A stretch of 64,000 nt of DNA from Notolepis coatsorum (lineage: Eukaryota > Chordata > Actinopteri > Aulopiformes > Paralepididae): assembly GCA_963971535.1 (NCBI GenBank), contig OZ020598.1:87254185-87318184 (forward strand), in the 5' to 3' direction. Position 1 is the first letter of the stretch. Each line of letters begins with the position of its first letter. The position numbers were made by a program, and so were the translations under genes. Of the stretch, positions 33,640 to 45,705 are shown in pieces. The notes under the pieces are model-generated. The model was not told the DNA's origin. It worked only from the letters and a program-made list of their open reading frames with translations, and did no database searches.

Positions 33640-34920
33640 CAGTCAAGAGTTTTATTTGTCACGGCATACAAGTATACAATGAAATGCGGGTGGTCTTGCC
33701 CGCAACGATGTGCAATACAGTAGTAACAACATATAATAGAATCCAATAAAACAACATTGTGCAATAAACAAGTAACATAGTAGGGCATATCGGTATTTGT
33801 ACATAAGTTATTTACAGAGCATGAAGGACATGCTAGGTCCTGTGGTAGTGCAATACACTGTTAGCTACGGATGAGGCACTGGGTCTTTCTGTACATTGCT
33901 ATTTTATACAATCTCAGGTTATGCTATACTATTTCTAAAGTGACCTTTCCTTAGTGGCCATAAGTGTGGGCGTGTGCAGCATGAGTGTGTGCTTGCTCAT
34001 GTTAAAGTGGCTGCTAGTGTGTGAGCGTGTACAGTGTGTGTGTCGTGTGTGTGCTCATGTGTGCTTGTGTGTGGAGAGTTCAGTGTTCAAGGCTCTGATG
34101 GCCTGGGGGAAGAAGCTGAGTTGAAGCCTCTCTGTCCTAGTAGCTGGGGTTCGCAGGCCTGACCTCAGCAGCATGAACAGGCTGTTGTTGGGGTGGTGTG
34201 GGTCTTTCATTATTCTGCAGGCTCTGGATTTGCACCTCTTGTTGTATAGAACCTGCAGGGGTGGTAGTGCAATACCCGTGGTACGCTCGGCTGAGCGCAC
34301 CACTCTCTGTAGGGCCTTCTTGTCCTGTGCCGTGCTGTTTCCATACCAGGCAGTGATGTTTCCAGTCAAGATGCTTTCTACAGCTCCGGAGTAGAAGGAC
34401 TGGAGTATCTTCCCAGATACTCTGAACTTCCTTAACTGTCTCAGGTGGTAGAGGCGCTGCTTCGCCTTTTTTACGACTGAGTCTATGTGTGTTGACCATG
34501 TCAGATCCTCTGAGATGTGGACCCCCAGGTACTTAAAGCTGCTCACCCTGTCCACGGTAGCCCCGTTTATCCTCAGTGGTGTGTGTGTCTCCTGCTGTCC
34601 TCTCCTATAATCCACGATCAGCTCCTTGGTTTTACCAATGTTCAGGAGCAGGCTGTTGTCCTGGCACCAGCGTTCCAGTACCTCAACCTCCTCCCGGTAG
34701 GCCTTCTCGTCGTTGTCCGAGATCAGCCCCACCACCACTGTGTCGTCCGCAAACTTCACTATGGAGTTGGAGCTGAACTTGGCCACACAGTCGTGTGTGT
34801 ATAGTGAGTACAGCAGGGGGCTCAGAACACAGCCCTGGGGGGACCCGATGCTCAGGGTGATGGTGTTGGAGGTCTGACCCCCCACCCTGACCACCTGGGG
34901 CCTATGAGTCTGAGTCTATA
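33640..34920 (-). mobile_element. LINE 3' half, minus strand
   Basis: Contains the reverse-transcriptase frame 34055-34894 and a 3' UTR that reaches to about 33640 (ttttatttgtcacggcatac on the plus strand). It is 5' truncated near 34920. Confidence 0.8.
34055..34894 (-). pseudogene. LINE reverse transcriptase, C-terminal 280 residues
   Basis: The frame carries the palm motifs SPQGCVLSPLLYSLYTHDC and the catalytic KFADDTVVVG, then LNIGKTKELIVDYRRG, FKYLGVHISEDLTW and the usual C-terminal region LRTPATRTERLQLSFFPQAI. No ATG starts it: it is open upstream (GTG at the edge), so the first half of the protein is missing. The frame itself is intact for 280 codons, which suggests a fairly recent copy. 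Clade: CR1/Rex1-like by appearance. Confidence 0.85.
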
Positions 34921-35687
34921 AGAAAACTGAGTTTTCCTTTGTACACAGTTTACCAAAATCACTCCTAATCACTCATTTCTGAATGGGTCTTTATGAAATT
35001 GGATATGTACTACATAAGGCTTCAGGCTATGGCTCCGTCTGGATTTGTAAGCCATACCACCTTCTGGGGAAATACTATCTCTGGACTACTAACTACACCA
35101 CAGTTGTTTTGCTCTCTGCCCTGTTTGAATCATTGGTAAAGCCCTGCGTAGCTAGCTAATGAGCAAAAACAAGACTAAGTATAGAGGTAGTGGATGGTGC
35201 TTTTCAAGAGTGTTTATTACAGAAAGAGTTTCACAGAGACAAGCCTGAAATACACTTGCATAACATTGAGAAGAAACACTTTATTATTATCTTTTTTAAA
35301 TACAAAGATGTGTATGTACACACATACTGTATACACACACACCCTCACACACATACAATCTAAAAAGAATAAAAGTTTATATAAAAAGTTTATATTTCAC
35401 GTAGATGGTGACAGTCAGACTATTCTAGCTCCTCTATCATTATAGAGTCTGACTGCAGTGTGTGGGAAGGAGGCAGGGGGTACAGAGTGTCGCTGTTTCT
35501 CGTTTGCCTACGAGTACACTGTCTGGTTGGAGGGAGAAGGTCATGTAGTGGGTGGAATGGGCTCATCATTTCTTTTAGCAAAGTCATTGCAGCTCCCTTC
35601 CTGCGCTCCTTCAGAGATGGAAGGTGGGGGAGTGGCTGAGGGTCCCGTCTGGAGAAGATCATAGTATATCTATGTGCCACTCGCTCG
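34921..35687. other. Unassigned sequence, possible LINE remnant
   Basis: The minus-strand frame 35420-35680 contains KEMMSPFHPLHDLLPPTR, a pattern seen near the C-terminus of some LINE proteins, but without support from neighbours. The rest is unassigned. Confidence 0.3.
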
Positions 35688-35710
35688 TGTCCAACCAGAA
35701 GGACATGTAT

Positions 35711-36216
35711 TTTTGTATTTTGTATTTATTGGTTTAAAATACAGAGACAGTGCATATTAAGGAACATTTGACTGTAAATATGCCAGTTTAGCCAAGTTGG
35801 CTAATTTTCAACTGTAGTCTCTGGGGCAGGTGACATGAGCACAACAATAATTAAAACATAGTACAATAATTAAAACACAGTAGGAATCAGTATAGGTTAC
35901 AATACACTAAAATACATACAAATAAATACATTAAAATACAACCCCTCAGTTAAAAAACATAGTACAATAATTAAAACACAGTAGGAATCAGTATAGGTTA
36001 CAATACACTAAAATACATATAAATAAATACATTAAAATACAACCCCTCAGTTAAAATGGTCGCACACTTGACCATCTCTCAACCATGATTTTAAGTTAGT
36101 TTTAAATGAGATGTAACTTTGATACTCGCTGAGCCGTGTTGGCAGACTGTTCCAGGTGTGGGCTGCTCTCACGGAAAAAAGGCTGTCTGACTAAAAGCAG
36201 ACCTCCTGTACAGACC
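35711..36216 (-). mobile_element. LINE 3' fragment inside a minisatellite
   Basis: On the minus strand it encodes AAHTWNSLPTRLSEYQSYISF and then a short 3' UTR. The UTR holds a tandem duplication of about 100 bp (35855-35954 and 35955-36056). One minisatellite unit (ccaaccagaaggacatgt, 35691-35708) lies on the far side, so the fragment appears to have landed within the 25-bp repeat. Confidence 0.7.
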
Positions 36217-36740
36217 TCCATACTCCAACCAGAAGGACATGTCCATACTCTAACCAGAAGGACATGTCCATACTCCAACCAGAAGGACATATCCATTACA
36301 TAATCTAACCAGAAGGACATGTCCATACTCTAACCAGAAGGACATGTTCATACTCTAACCAGAAGGACATGTTCATACTCTAACCAGAAGGACATGTTCA
36401 TACTCTAACCAGAAGGACATGTTCATACTCTAACCAGAAGGACATGTCCATACTCTAACCAGAAGGACATGTTCATACTCTAACCAGAAGGACATGTCCA
36501 TACTCTAACCAGAAGGACATGTCCATACTCCAACCAGAAGGACATGTCCATACTCCAACCAGAAGGACATATCCATTCCATACTCTAACCAGAAGGACAT
36601 GTCCAAACTCCAACCAGAAGGACATATCCATTCCATACTCTAACCAGAAGGACATGTCCATACTCTAACCAGGACATGTCCAAACTCCAACCAGAAGGAC
36701 ATGTCCAAACTCCAACCAGAAGGACATGTCCATACTCCAG
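36217..36740. repeat. 25-bp minisatellite
   Basis: The unit is ccatactctaaccagaagga plus catgt, about 21 copies, with tcc/ttc and ctc/cca variants and a few shortened units (36650-36680). One outlying unit is at 35691. Confidence 0.93.
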
Positions 36741-37466
36741 CACTGATCTAATACGGGCAAAGTAAATCAAAGTCATCAACCAACATGTTTGTTTGGGCCA
36801 GATAGGAGTGAGTGAGAGAGAGAGCCAGAGGCTCCTCACCACCTACTGTAGATGTAATGGTGTCATCACAGGGGCTTTTCTCTCACAGGTGATCTGCACC
36901 TCTTAACTCTTCTTCCCATTCAAGATCATGTAATTTAGCTGGGCCCATTCGTTCAGATGCTGAGCTTCCAGTTGCATAGTCTGATCTGATGAGAGACTTG
37001 GTAGCAAGGCATCGTGAGAGACTGATGTCATCTGCATAACCAACAGAGATTGAATCATCAAAAATGTGTTCCTACAACTCATATAGAACAGGAATAATAA
37101 CGGCGACAACAGAACTGTTATGTGAATCCAGTGGCCAATATGTATTGTTAACAAGTTGGCTCCTGCCATCAAGGTAGTGGAGGGTCCATGCTATATCCTG
37201 GGGGTCTGAGACAACCTCACAAAAACACTGCATCAGTGTTGCATGGTTGACTTTATCAAAGGCCTTGTCTCATATCAGCCAATAAAACCTGGATCACTGT
37301 GCCATCACAAGAGTCCAATGCAGTAAGCCAGGACTGGTAGCTTTGACCAGGGCAATTGTAGTTGAAGACTTCTTTCTGTGAGCAAATTGGTCTTTCAACA
37401 CTGAAAGGATGAAATAATTTAGTTTGAGCATACATTTTTCTAGACACTCATTAGAGATTTAGTTTT

Positions 37467-38203
37467 TTAACCTCTTAATGTTTGACGGTCCTCATACCGA
37501 CGTGTGCACGTCGCGGCACTTTGCTCTCGTCTGTCGGCTCTGGGCTGCATTTCTCCCCATCATTCAATACATTGTTGGAAAGTTCAATTTGACGCCTTTT
37601 GATTGTCACCACACTCAACGTATTTCGTGCTTCGGGTCTTGAGTTACAAGACTAAATATCCGGCGAGCGTCATTTGACAAGCCGCTCCGAGGAGTGACCA
37701 CGTCCGGTTGTAAACGGTCCTGAACTGACCAGTCACCACTGATGGCGAAAATGATTGACCACCGTTGTAGCCAAGGAGTGTCTGCTTAGAAAGCGATGCC
37801 AGACGAGTGCTGATTGCAACGAGAAGGGGGCAGAAGAAGACCAACAAGTTCTTTGTTTTGCGTCTGAATGAATGGAAGCGGACGGCCATTTTGGATAATC
37901 ACGCTGAATTATTGCGGTACACACATTCCAAAAACTTTGTAAAATACACATTTTCCGTGGGATTTTTATAAACTTTGGACCTGTATGAATATAAGACTTA
38001 AGGCTATGGAACCATTATGTTTTCCAGCTCCTACTGCTCAGCTGGAACCCAAAAACAGGCATCTGGCAACAAGTCAACACAAAAGTAAGCAAATATTTTA
38101 TTTCAATGTGTTCAAACCTCTGCACATACATTACCACTCAAAGTGAAATCGCAAATTACTTTGGGTATGCAATCGAAAATGTGCAGGACTGTTAAGGGGT
38201 TAA
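37467..38203. mobile_element. piggyBac-like non-autonomous element, family C
   Basis: TTAA at 37467-37470 and 38200-38203. The ends are TTAACCTCTTAATGTTTGAC and, from the right, TTAACCCCTTAACAGTCC. 737 bp, no transposase frame. It interrupts a LINE at a single TTAA, as expected. Confidence 0.72.
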
Positions 38204-38544
38204 GTGGCTTAGGTGATGTGCCCCTGACTCTGGGCACTACATTTGCACTTTTGCAGATAGCTGGAAGCTTGCCCTCTGAGAATGACTGGTTGAAAAGATA
38301 TGTAATGACAAGTGCTAAATCTCCAGTGTGTTCTTTTAAAAGCCAAGAGGGGATGCCATCCAGCCCAGCTGCTTTCCTGCCCTTTATTTACCTTCACCTC
38401 TCCAACAGAGCAATGCTCTGTTTTTTGGTCTTGGGAGAGAGAGGATACTCAGTGAGTTGCTTCCACACCAGGCCTGTCCATGGCAACATCCCCGTCGTTC
38501 CCAGCAACGTGTTAACAAAATCCTTCTGCTTCCTTCCCAGTTCT

Positions 38545-39029
38545 TTTTTTTTTATCCACTTTTTCTCCTTATTTTCTATTTTTCTCCCATCCCAATTTCG
38601 CCTCGCCAATTCTCCCTTCAATTCTCCCCTCCTCTGTCTCGAACGTTGCTAGACTATGCCTCCCACTGGTCGGCTGCAGTGAGGACCAAGCCTTGCATCA
38701 CGTGTCCCCTCCGGTACACAAGGAGGCAGCTGTCGCATCTTTTCACCTGAACAGCGCGATCTCTCAGTGGCGAGGAGTAACGCGTGGGAGGCTCACGCTG
38801 CCCCCGATACTTCCTGATTGTGCTGTACAGGCGCACCAACCGACCTGTAGGAGTCGCTGTCCACAACGTCAAATTCCCACCCACCGGCTTTCCCACCCTC
38901 TAACACTTGCCAATTGTGTTAGTATGAACGACCAGCCAAGCCGGTAGCAACGCAGAGAGCTGGGCTCGATACCAGCATATCCTGCGTTAGTGGCGAGCGC
39001 CTTGCCCACTGCGCCACTCAGCCGCCCCC
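38545..39029 (-). mobile_element. tRNA-derived SINE, copy 2
   Basis: The minus-strand head has ggcggctgagtggcgcagtg (A box) and ctggtatcgagccc (B box), then a body about 400 bp long and an A-rich tail. It has a perfect 16-bp duplication cttccttcccagttct at 38529-38544 and 39030-39045. Confidence 0.92.
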
Positions 39030-39125
39030 CTTCCTTCCCAGTTCTGTTAACAAAGTCCCACCATCTGAAACTCTGTCTAGCCTTACATGATCTGAGCCAT
39101 TCTGCTTCCTATGTGAGGTGTCCCG

Positions 39126-39397
39126 TCACCATATTCACACTAGATTTGGCTGCTGCCAAACGGATTGTAAAAATGTCCTAACCCCATACCTATCTTGTGC
39201 TTTTGTACTGTATTACATTTCCAAATAAAGATTTATATAATCTGTTTGTCCTGCTGTGTTACTGTGTTGGGAACCTGTGGAAACTAGTCCAGGTGGAGTT
39301 CCTTGACCTGTGACATACGTCCACCAGTAGAGTACAATCAACCATTTGAAAATGTTGGTCATGCATGAGATTGCATTGTGTCAAAGATATTCTTTAT
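39126..39397. other. Unassigned sequence with an AATAAA
   Basis: AATAAA at about 39222. The short frame ending TLDLAAAKRIVKMS (stop near 39181) could be a remnant coding end, but I recognise no family. Confidence 0.3.
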
Positions 39398-39720
39398 GCC
39401 AATTCCCTTCCTGGTCGCATTGCCCCACTGTCGGCCTGGGGAGGGTGTAGAACTACCCCATGCCTCCTCCGATACTCCGATACATGTGGAGTCGCCAGCC
39501 GCTTCTTTTCACCTGACAGCAAGGAGTTTTACTGGTGGAAAGTAACGTGCGTGGAGGTTCACGCTATTTCCCCAGATCCCCTCCCTGCTGAACAGGCGCC
39601 CGACCGACCAGTAGGAGTCGCAGTTTACAATGACCAAGACACATACCCCACCGTCTTCCCACCCGCTAACACTGCCAATTGTGTTAGTTGGGATGACTGA
39701 CCAAGCCGGTGTTACCATTC

Positions 39721-41484
39721 TCTTCGGTTCAAATAACAAACTCAGCAAGACCGACGGCTTCTCAGTTACAGTGGGTGACAATCAGGGCTTGACGTTGACA
39801 CCTGCCCACCTGCCCAGGGCTAGTGAAAATGCTGAGTAGCTAGTGACTTTGGAAAACCACTAGCCACAGTGGCTAGTGAGCCAAAAAGTTAACGTCAAGC
39901 CCTGCATAGGTGTGTCAATGATAATGTTCATGGCGTTTGGAGCAATAATATAATTGCTAGGTTCAACACAGCCAAGGCATAGGTGTGTCAATGATAATGT
40001 TCACAGCGTTTGGAGCAACAATGTAATTGCTAGGTTCAACACAACTCTTCCACATCTACACCCTCCATCTTGTCCCAGTCAGCCGTTACCCCAACTGGAG
40101 CTCCTTTTGCGGCTGAGTCACTGGTCGCAGGCAGTAGTAAACAATGGAGTCAACAGTCAGAAGCACAGTTGTACAGTTGGCGTGTAGCAGTATGATTACA
40201 ATGATACTGTCCCCAGCAGGGGTTAGTGAAGAAGAAATTACCTATATTTATAACTTTTTGGGTGGGGGGCGCAAGTGCGGGATTTTTGGCTAGTGAAAAT
40301 GCTGAGTGGCTAGTGACTTTGGAAAACCACTAGCCACAGTGGCTAGTGAGCCAAAAAGTTAACGTCAAGCACTGGTGACAATATTGTCACAAGGAAAGAT
40401 GAAATTACCTACCTGGGTTCCATCCTAGAGGCTAATCTTTCCTGTGACAAAATGGCATCCAATGTAATAAAAAAAGTCAACCAACAAACTTGATTCTTGT
40501 ACCGGATCTCCTCTCTGGTAAACAAGAATACCCTGAAGACTCTGGCAGGAGCACTCATTCAAGGGTACTACGACTATGCTTGCACCTCATGGTACCAAAG
40601 CACCTCAAAGGCACTAAAAACCAAATTACAAACATCTCAAAACAAACTAGTCAGACTACTGCTTGACCTGACTCCTAGAACCCACCTCACCCCTGCCCAC
40701 TTTGCCAAACCTAGGATGGCTTAGAGTAAAGAGTACAGCAACTTGCAATGGGCCTGGTCTACAAGATACACTACACGACCAAGGTACCCATGTACATGTC
40801 AAAATACTTCCCAAAGGTCAGTGAATACCACGATCACAACACCAGAGGGAGCTCCACAAATCATGTTAAACCCAGATTCGGCTCAAACAAGGGACTAAAC
40901 ACGTTTCGCAATTATGCCACATCAATGTGGAACGCCCTACCCAAAGCTGTAAAGGAATGTGAATCACTACCCACTTTCAAAAACACTCTCAAAGAACACC
41001 TACGGGAGACTGCAATTCGAAACTGGCCCCTACAAATGTCCTAACCCAGTTGTACAGTAAAGACCAAGTATGGCTTTGTCAGTATTCCAATGTACAGTGT
41101 ACAGTGTCCCCCCCCCCCCTACCCAACCCCCCACCTCCAATGTACAGCCCCACCCACCCAACCCCACCCCACCTACCCAACCTCCTCCAATGTACAGTTT
41201 CTATGTCAAATGTATATACACTCTTTTTCTGGACACTTTTTGTATCACAAACAGTAGCCTACTGTATTTGCAAATCTGGTATGTCATAAATGTATAGATG
41301 TAGCAGTGCTGTCTATCTGTATGTCGTGTGTGTCATATGATGAATTGAGAATGGGGGACCCTGATGTAAACAAGACGAAAGTCTTTCTCTGGTCTGCATC
41401 CCCTTAACAATTGTATGTATTGAGCTGTACTGTACTGTACCCATTCTGCAATCTGTTAATAAACTTTTCAATCAATCAATCAAA
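39721..41484 (+). mobile_element. LINE 3' half (ATTC-tailed family), copy 2, split by a hAT
   Basis: It encodes DEITYLGSILEANLSCDKMA, then LIQGYYDYACTSWYQ, then the same C-terminal end as the 18985 copy (FPKVSEYHDHNTRGSS, MWNALPKAVKEC) and the same 3' UTR, ending in AATC repeats (41468-41484). A stop (about 40490) and a frame break (about 40720) show decay. The hAT at 39785-40374 lies within its frame. Confidence 0.8.
39785..40374. mobile_element. hAT-like non-autonomous element with repeated ends (590 bp)
   Basis: It begins cagggcttgacgttgac and ends gttaacgtcaagcactg, with a perfect 8-bp duplication gtgacaat (39777-39784 and 40375-40382). Inside, 39785-39904 is itself bounded by cagggcttgacgtt and aacgtcaagccctg. 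Its right part recurs at 40290-40374, and a roughly 68-bp block (aggtgtgtcaatgataatgt) is tandemly doubled at 39908-40045. Confidence 0.92.
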
Positions 41485-41582
41485 ACCGCTGACAGCTGGA
41501 TTCGATCCCAGAGTCTCTGCGTGGTAGGCGAGTGCTTAGTCCACTGGCTACCCAGCCGCTCCTCAAAGCTATATATTTTTTG

Positions 41583-42055
41583 TATCCTCTTTTTCTCCGC
41601 CTGATTTTTCAATTTTTCTCCCCATCCCAATTTAGTCGTTATGCCAATTCCCCCCCTCCCCTACCTGGTTGTTGTGCGCATGTTCCTCCTACTGGTCGGT
41701 ACAAGGGAACCCTGAAGTCCACCACATGCTTCCTCCGACACATGTGGAGACAGCCAGTGGCTCTCTTCTCACCTGGCAGCGAGGACTCTCATTGGTGAAG
41801 CGTAACGCGTGGGAGGTCACACTGCCCTCACCATTTCCTGCCTTTCGTTGAGCAGGCGCCCAGACCTGACCTGTAGGCGTCGCTGTCCACAATGCCAGAT
41901 TACCACCCACGACTTCCCTCCCCCTAACTCAGCCAAACGAGTTAGTATGATGACCGGCCCAAGCCGCAGGGCAATGCTGACTCCGGGAGTCGAGACCGCA
42001 GCCTCCTGCATTGGTGACAAGCGCAATCTCCGCTACGCCACCCGACCGCCCTGTT
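41583..42055 (-). mobile_element. tRNA-derived SINE, copy 4
   Basis: Same family and orientation as the copies at 38545 and 10854: minus-strand head ggtggcgtagcgg and gtctcgactcc, long body, A-rich tail. A perfect 11-bp duplication ctcaaagctat flanks it (41572-41582 and 42056-42066). It lies directly against copy 3. Confidence 0.9.
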
Positions 42056-42089
42056 CTCAAAGCTATTCTTAACAAAGGAATATGAAGCT

Positions 42090-42385
42090 TGGAAAGCTGA
42101 GCCAGTTCCTGTCTCCTATACGTGGGTGGAACTTTTACACCAGCGCTATCATTAACACTGTGAGATCACAGATTTTTTTGTTTGTTTGATGCTGGATCAG
42201 ATAAACTTCAATTCAGTGTCAGAATTGAAAAGATACAGTCCAATATTTACCTTGATTTCTATGGTCAAAGACAAAAAATTGCCACATTGGCTAAAATCGC
42301 TCATTGGGGGAATGGAGCCAGTAAGCCCACCAATGCTATGGCTTGTGTAGCTCACATGACACACTACAGGAAGCGTGTATCACTT
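42090..42385. repeat. Dispersed repeat, copy 1 (partner at 46335-46480)
   Basis: It shares cttttacac.aggcgctatc, cactgtgagatc and gtagctca..tga with 46335-46480. This copy carries about 125 extra bases in the middle (42170-42298). Confidence 0.55.
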
Positions 42386-42660
42386 CCGCAACGGATTTAG
42401 TCGGATTTCGGTTTCCGGGTTCGCCTGATTGGCCGCGACGGCCACGTGACACGCCGTGGCACGCCCCCGCGGCAGCGGCAGACTCGGCAGGCTTGCCGCT
42501 GCGCCCTGCTGTGGCGAGACGCTGGAGTTCACTTCCCCTTTCACATCGCGCCACGCTTATGCTGTCTAGCACAGTCTCTAACAGTAACAGTAAGAAGCAT
42601 TTTGGATAAAAGTATTCTGTACGACAACAATGTATGCCTTTCAAATGTTAAATGATAAAT
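42386..42660. other. GC-rich sequence, possible retroposon
   Basis: CpG-rich stretch (42400-42560) ending with agcattttggataaaagtat, like a retroposon tail. No gene recognised. Confidence 0.35.
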
Positions 42661-42711
42661 GATTAAATGATACACACTGAAATATACGCTCTCTCATCCT
42701 GCTTTCCACAA

Positions 42712-42896
42712 CGCGACAATATTATTAAACAGCAGCTCTGTGCTGTTCAGTATAGACATATGTACAATGTTCGATGCAGAATAGAAGTAACTGAGTTATC
42801 ATACAATATACAATATACTATGCAATGTACTAATATACAATACGGCTCACTTTTCCCACTTCAATGACAGAGCTGCTGTTTAATAATATTGTCGCG
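42712..42896. mobile_element. Small palindromic element (28-bp perfect arms)
   Basis: The arms gcgacaatattattaaacag plus cagctctg at 42713-42740 and their exact complement at 42868-42895 enclose 127 bp. The layout is that of a MITE. No target duplication is evident. Confidence 0.65.
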
Positions 42897-42903
42897 CTGG
42901 AGG

Positions 42904-43845
42904 CGTGTAGCTTAATCCCAGCGGAAGAGTGCAAGAGCGCTTCCGCATTCTTCGCCATACGCCAGTACGGTAATGCGCATGTCCTTTTCCTTCGCCCAGG
43001 TGCTCGCACGCGCATGCGCATGAGATCCCCGCTTGGTTCGACGCTTTGGTTCATATTAATCACATATTAACACGCTTTGGTTCATATTAATCACATATTA
43101 ACACGCTTTGGTTCATATTAATCACATATTAACGCTAACGCGCCATATTAGCACACATATAGGCTATACACGCGATGGACGCAGCAGAGCTTGCGGCATT
43201 ATGTAGCCGTAATCCCCAATGTTTTTCATTCGACGCTTAGCTCAACTGGTATGCCGCCGTGCTGTGTATCCTGCGGTCCGTTGGTGACAAGTTTGATTCC
43301 CTTCAATTTTTTTTTTTTATTTTTTTTTTAACGTGCATTCTTTCGCCGGTTAAGTTTAGGCATGTTAACTTTAAGCATTGTTTCGGAGTTGGTTATGGTT
43401 AAGGTTAGGCATTGTTTCGGAGTTGGTTAAGGTTAGAAGGGTTAAGTTTAGGCGCTGTTAAGGAGCTGGTTAAGGTTAGAGTTTGTCTTAGAGAATGGCA
43501 ATAGACAGCCTATTTCCGCACTGCCGTCGCATCGCGATAATATACATGTATTCCATAATTTGTAAAGTACAGTTGACAGCTGTGTTGTGTTAACGTTACA
43601 ATGTACAGGGAAATAACATTATGTGGTCCTCGTTTGGATAATATGTAAAGTACAGTTGACAGCTGCGTTGTGTTACGTTGCAATGTACGCGGAAATGCTG
43701 CGTTGTGTTGCAATGTACTACATGCATTCCATTTCGGCGTCTGAGCGGGGGGAAAGAAAATGCGCATTTGGAGGGCGTTACTGCGGCCAATCAGGGCAAA
43801 ATGCGGAAGCGCTCTTGCACTCTTCCGCTGGGATTAAGCTACACG
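42904..43845. mobile_element. Element with 46-bp perfect inverted ends
   Basis: The 46 bases from cgtgtagcttaatcccagcg (42904-42949) are repeated exactly in reverse complement at 43800-43845. Inside are a 31-bp unit in three tandem copies, a tRNA-like patch (43229-43300) and ggttaaggtta-rich DNA. No transposase frame and no clear target duplication. It abuts the small palindrome on its left. Confidence 0.7.
43038..43131. repeat. 31-bp tandem repeat, three units
   Basis: The unit acgctttggttcatattaat plus cacatattaac is repeated three times with no change. Confidence 0.95.
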
Positions 43846-43910
43846 CGCCACAGTATTCACAATAAATTAATACATTATTTTAACTTGCAAGCAGATGCAC
43901 ATCACATGAA

Positions 43911-43914
<4 letters not shown>

Positions 43915-43988
<74 letters not shown>
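43915..43988. repeat. AT microsatellite
   Basis: About 37 AT units. Confidence 0.97.
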
Positions 43989-43989
<1 letters not shown>

Positions 43990-43990
<1 letters not shown>

Positions 43991-44145
43991 CACAAATGTG
44001 ACAACACATTAGCGGGTGTCACAAATGCCATTAAATCTCAAAACATGGTAATCTATGGTCTTCCCAAAGTACACAAGAACCCTATTAAACCCCCACTGTC
44101 CATAAGGCATGAGAGAAAAATATCTGAAATTCAGTCTCTCTAACA
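43990..44145 (+). pseudogene. Possible Penelope-like reverse transcriptase fragment
   Basis: A short frame contains IYGLPKVHKNPIKPPLSI, close to the FYGLPKIHK motif of Penelope-like elements. Only about 40 codons are present. The alternative is chance similarity. Confidence 0.4.
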
Positions 44146-44347
44146 AGACAAAGCGCTCTAATTACACAAACGTAGCAGCTGGGAGCAGATATTCATCACA
44201 TCTTTAAAAAGCGTCGACTTCATGCATTTCCTTTCATGAAGAGCATATCTTTCACACTATTATCGATCTCTTTCCTCGATTTACTGTGCTTCGGGGGGGG
44301 GGAACGGTGCAGAAATATATATCCCTGTTGAAAGAAATAGCTTACGT

Positions 44348-45697
<1,350 letters not shown>

Positions 45698-45705
45698 GCT
45701 TACGT

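Larger units (their letters stand above)
36880..39125 (-). mobile_element. LINE remnant split by two later insertions
   Basis: Minus-strand pieces of a LINE protein occur in order: a DFVNTLLG-type segment above 38400 and on the far side of the SINE (39046-39110), a segment before the piggyBac-like insert (38204-38400), then KAFDKVNHATLMQCF (about 37225-37265) and the weakened ADD box region (about 37020). The frame is broken repeatedly. The inserts are 37467-38203 and 38545-39029. Confidence 0.65.
39398..41570 (-). mobile_element. tRNA-derived SINE, copy 3, split by a LINE
   Basis: The body is at 39398-39720. The tRNA-like head, including ggattcgatccc, is on the far side of a LINE at 41487-41570. 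The two parts together match the continuous SINEs at 38545 and 41583. The A-rich tail is lost. Confidence 0.75.

Noticed and set aside
43229-43300. A true tRNA gene
   Set aside because: A-box and B-box-like words are present, but I could not build the anticodon or acceptor stems. More likely a tRNA-derived remnant.
43360-43480. ggttagg / ggttaagg motifs as interstitial telomere repeat
   Set aside because: The motifs are irregular and never form consecutive ttaggg units.
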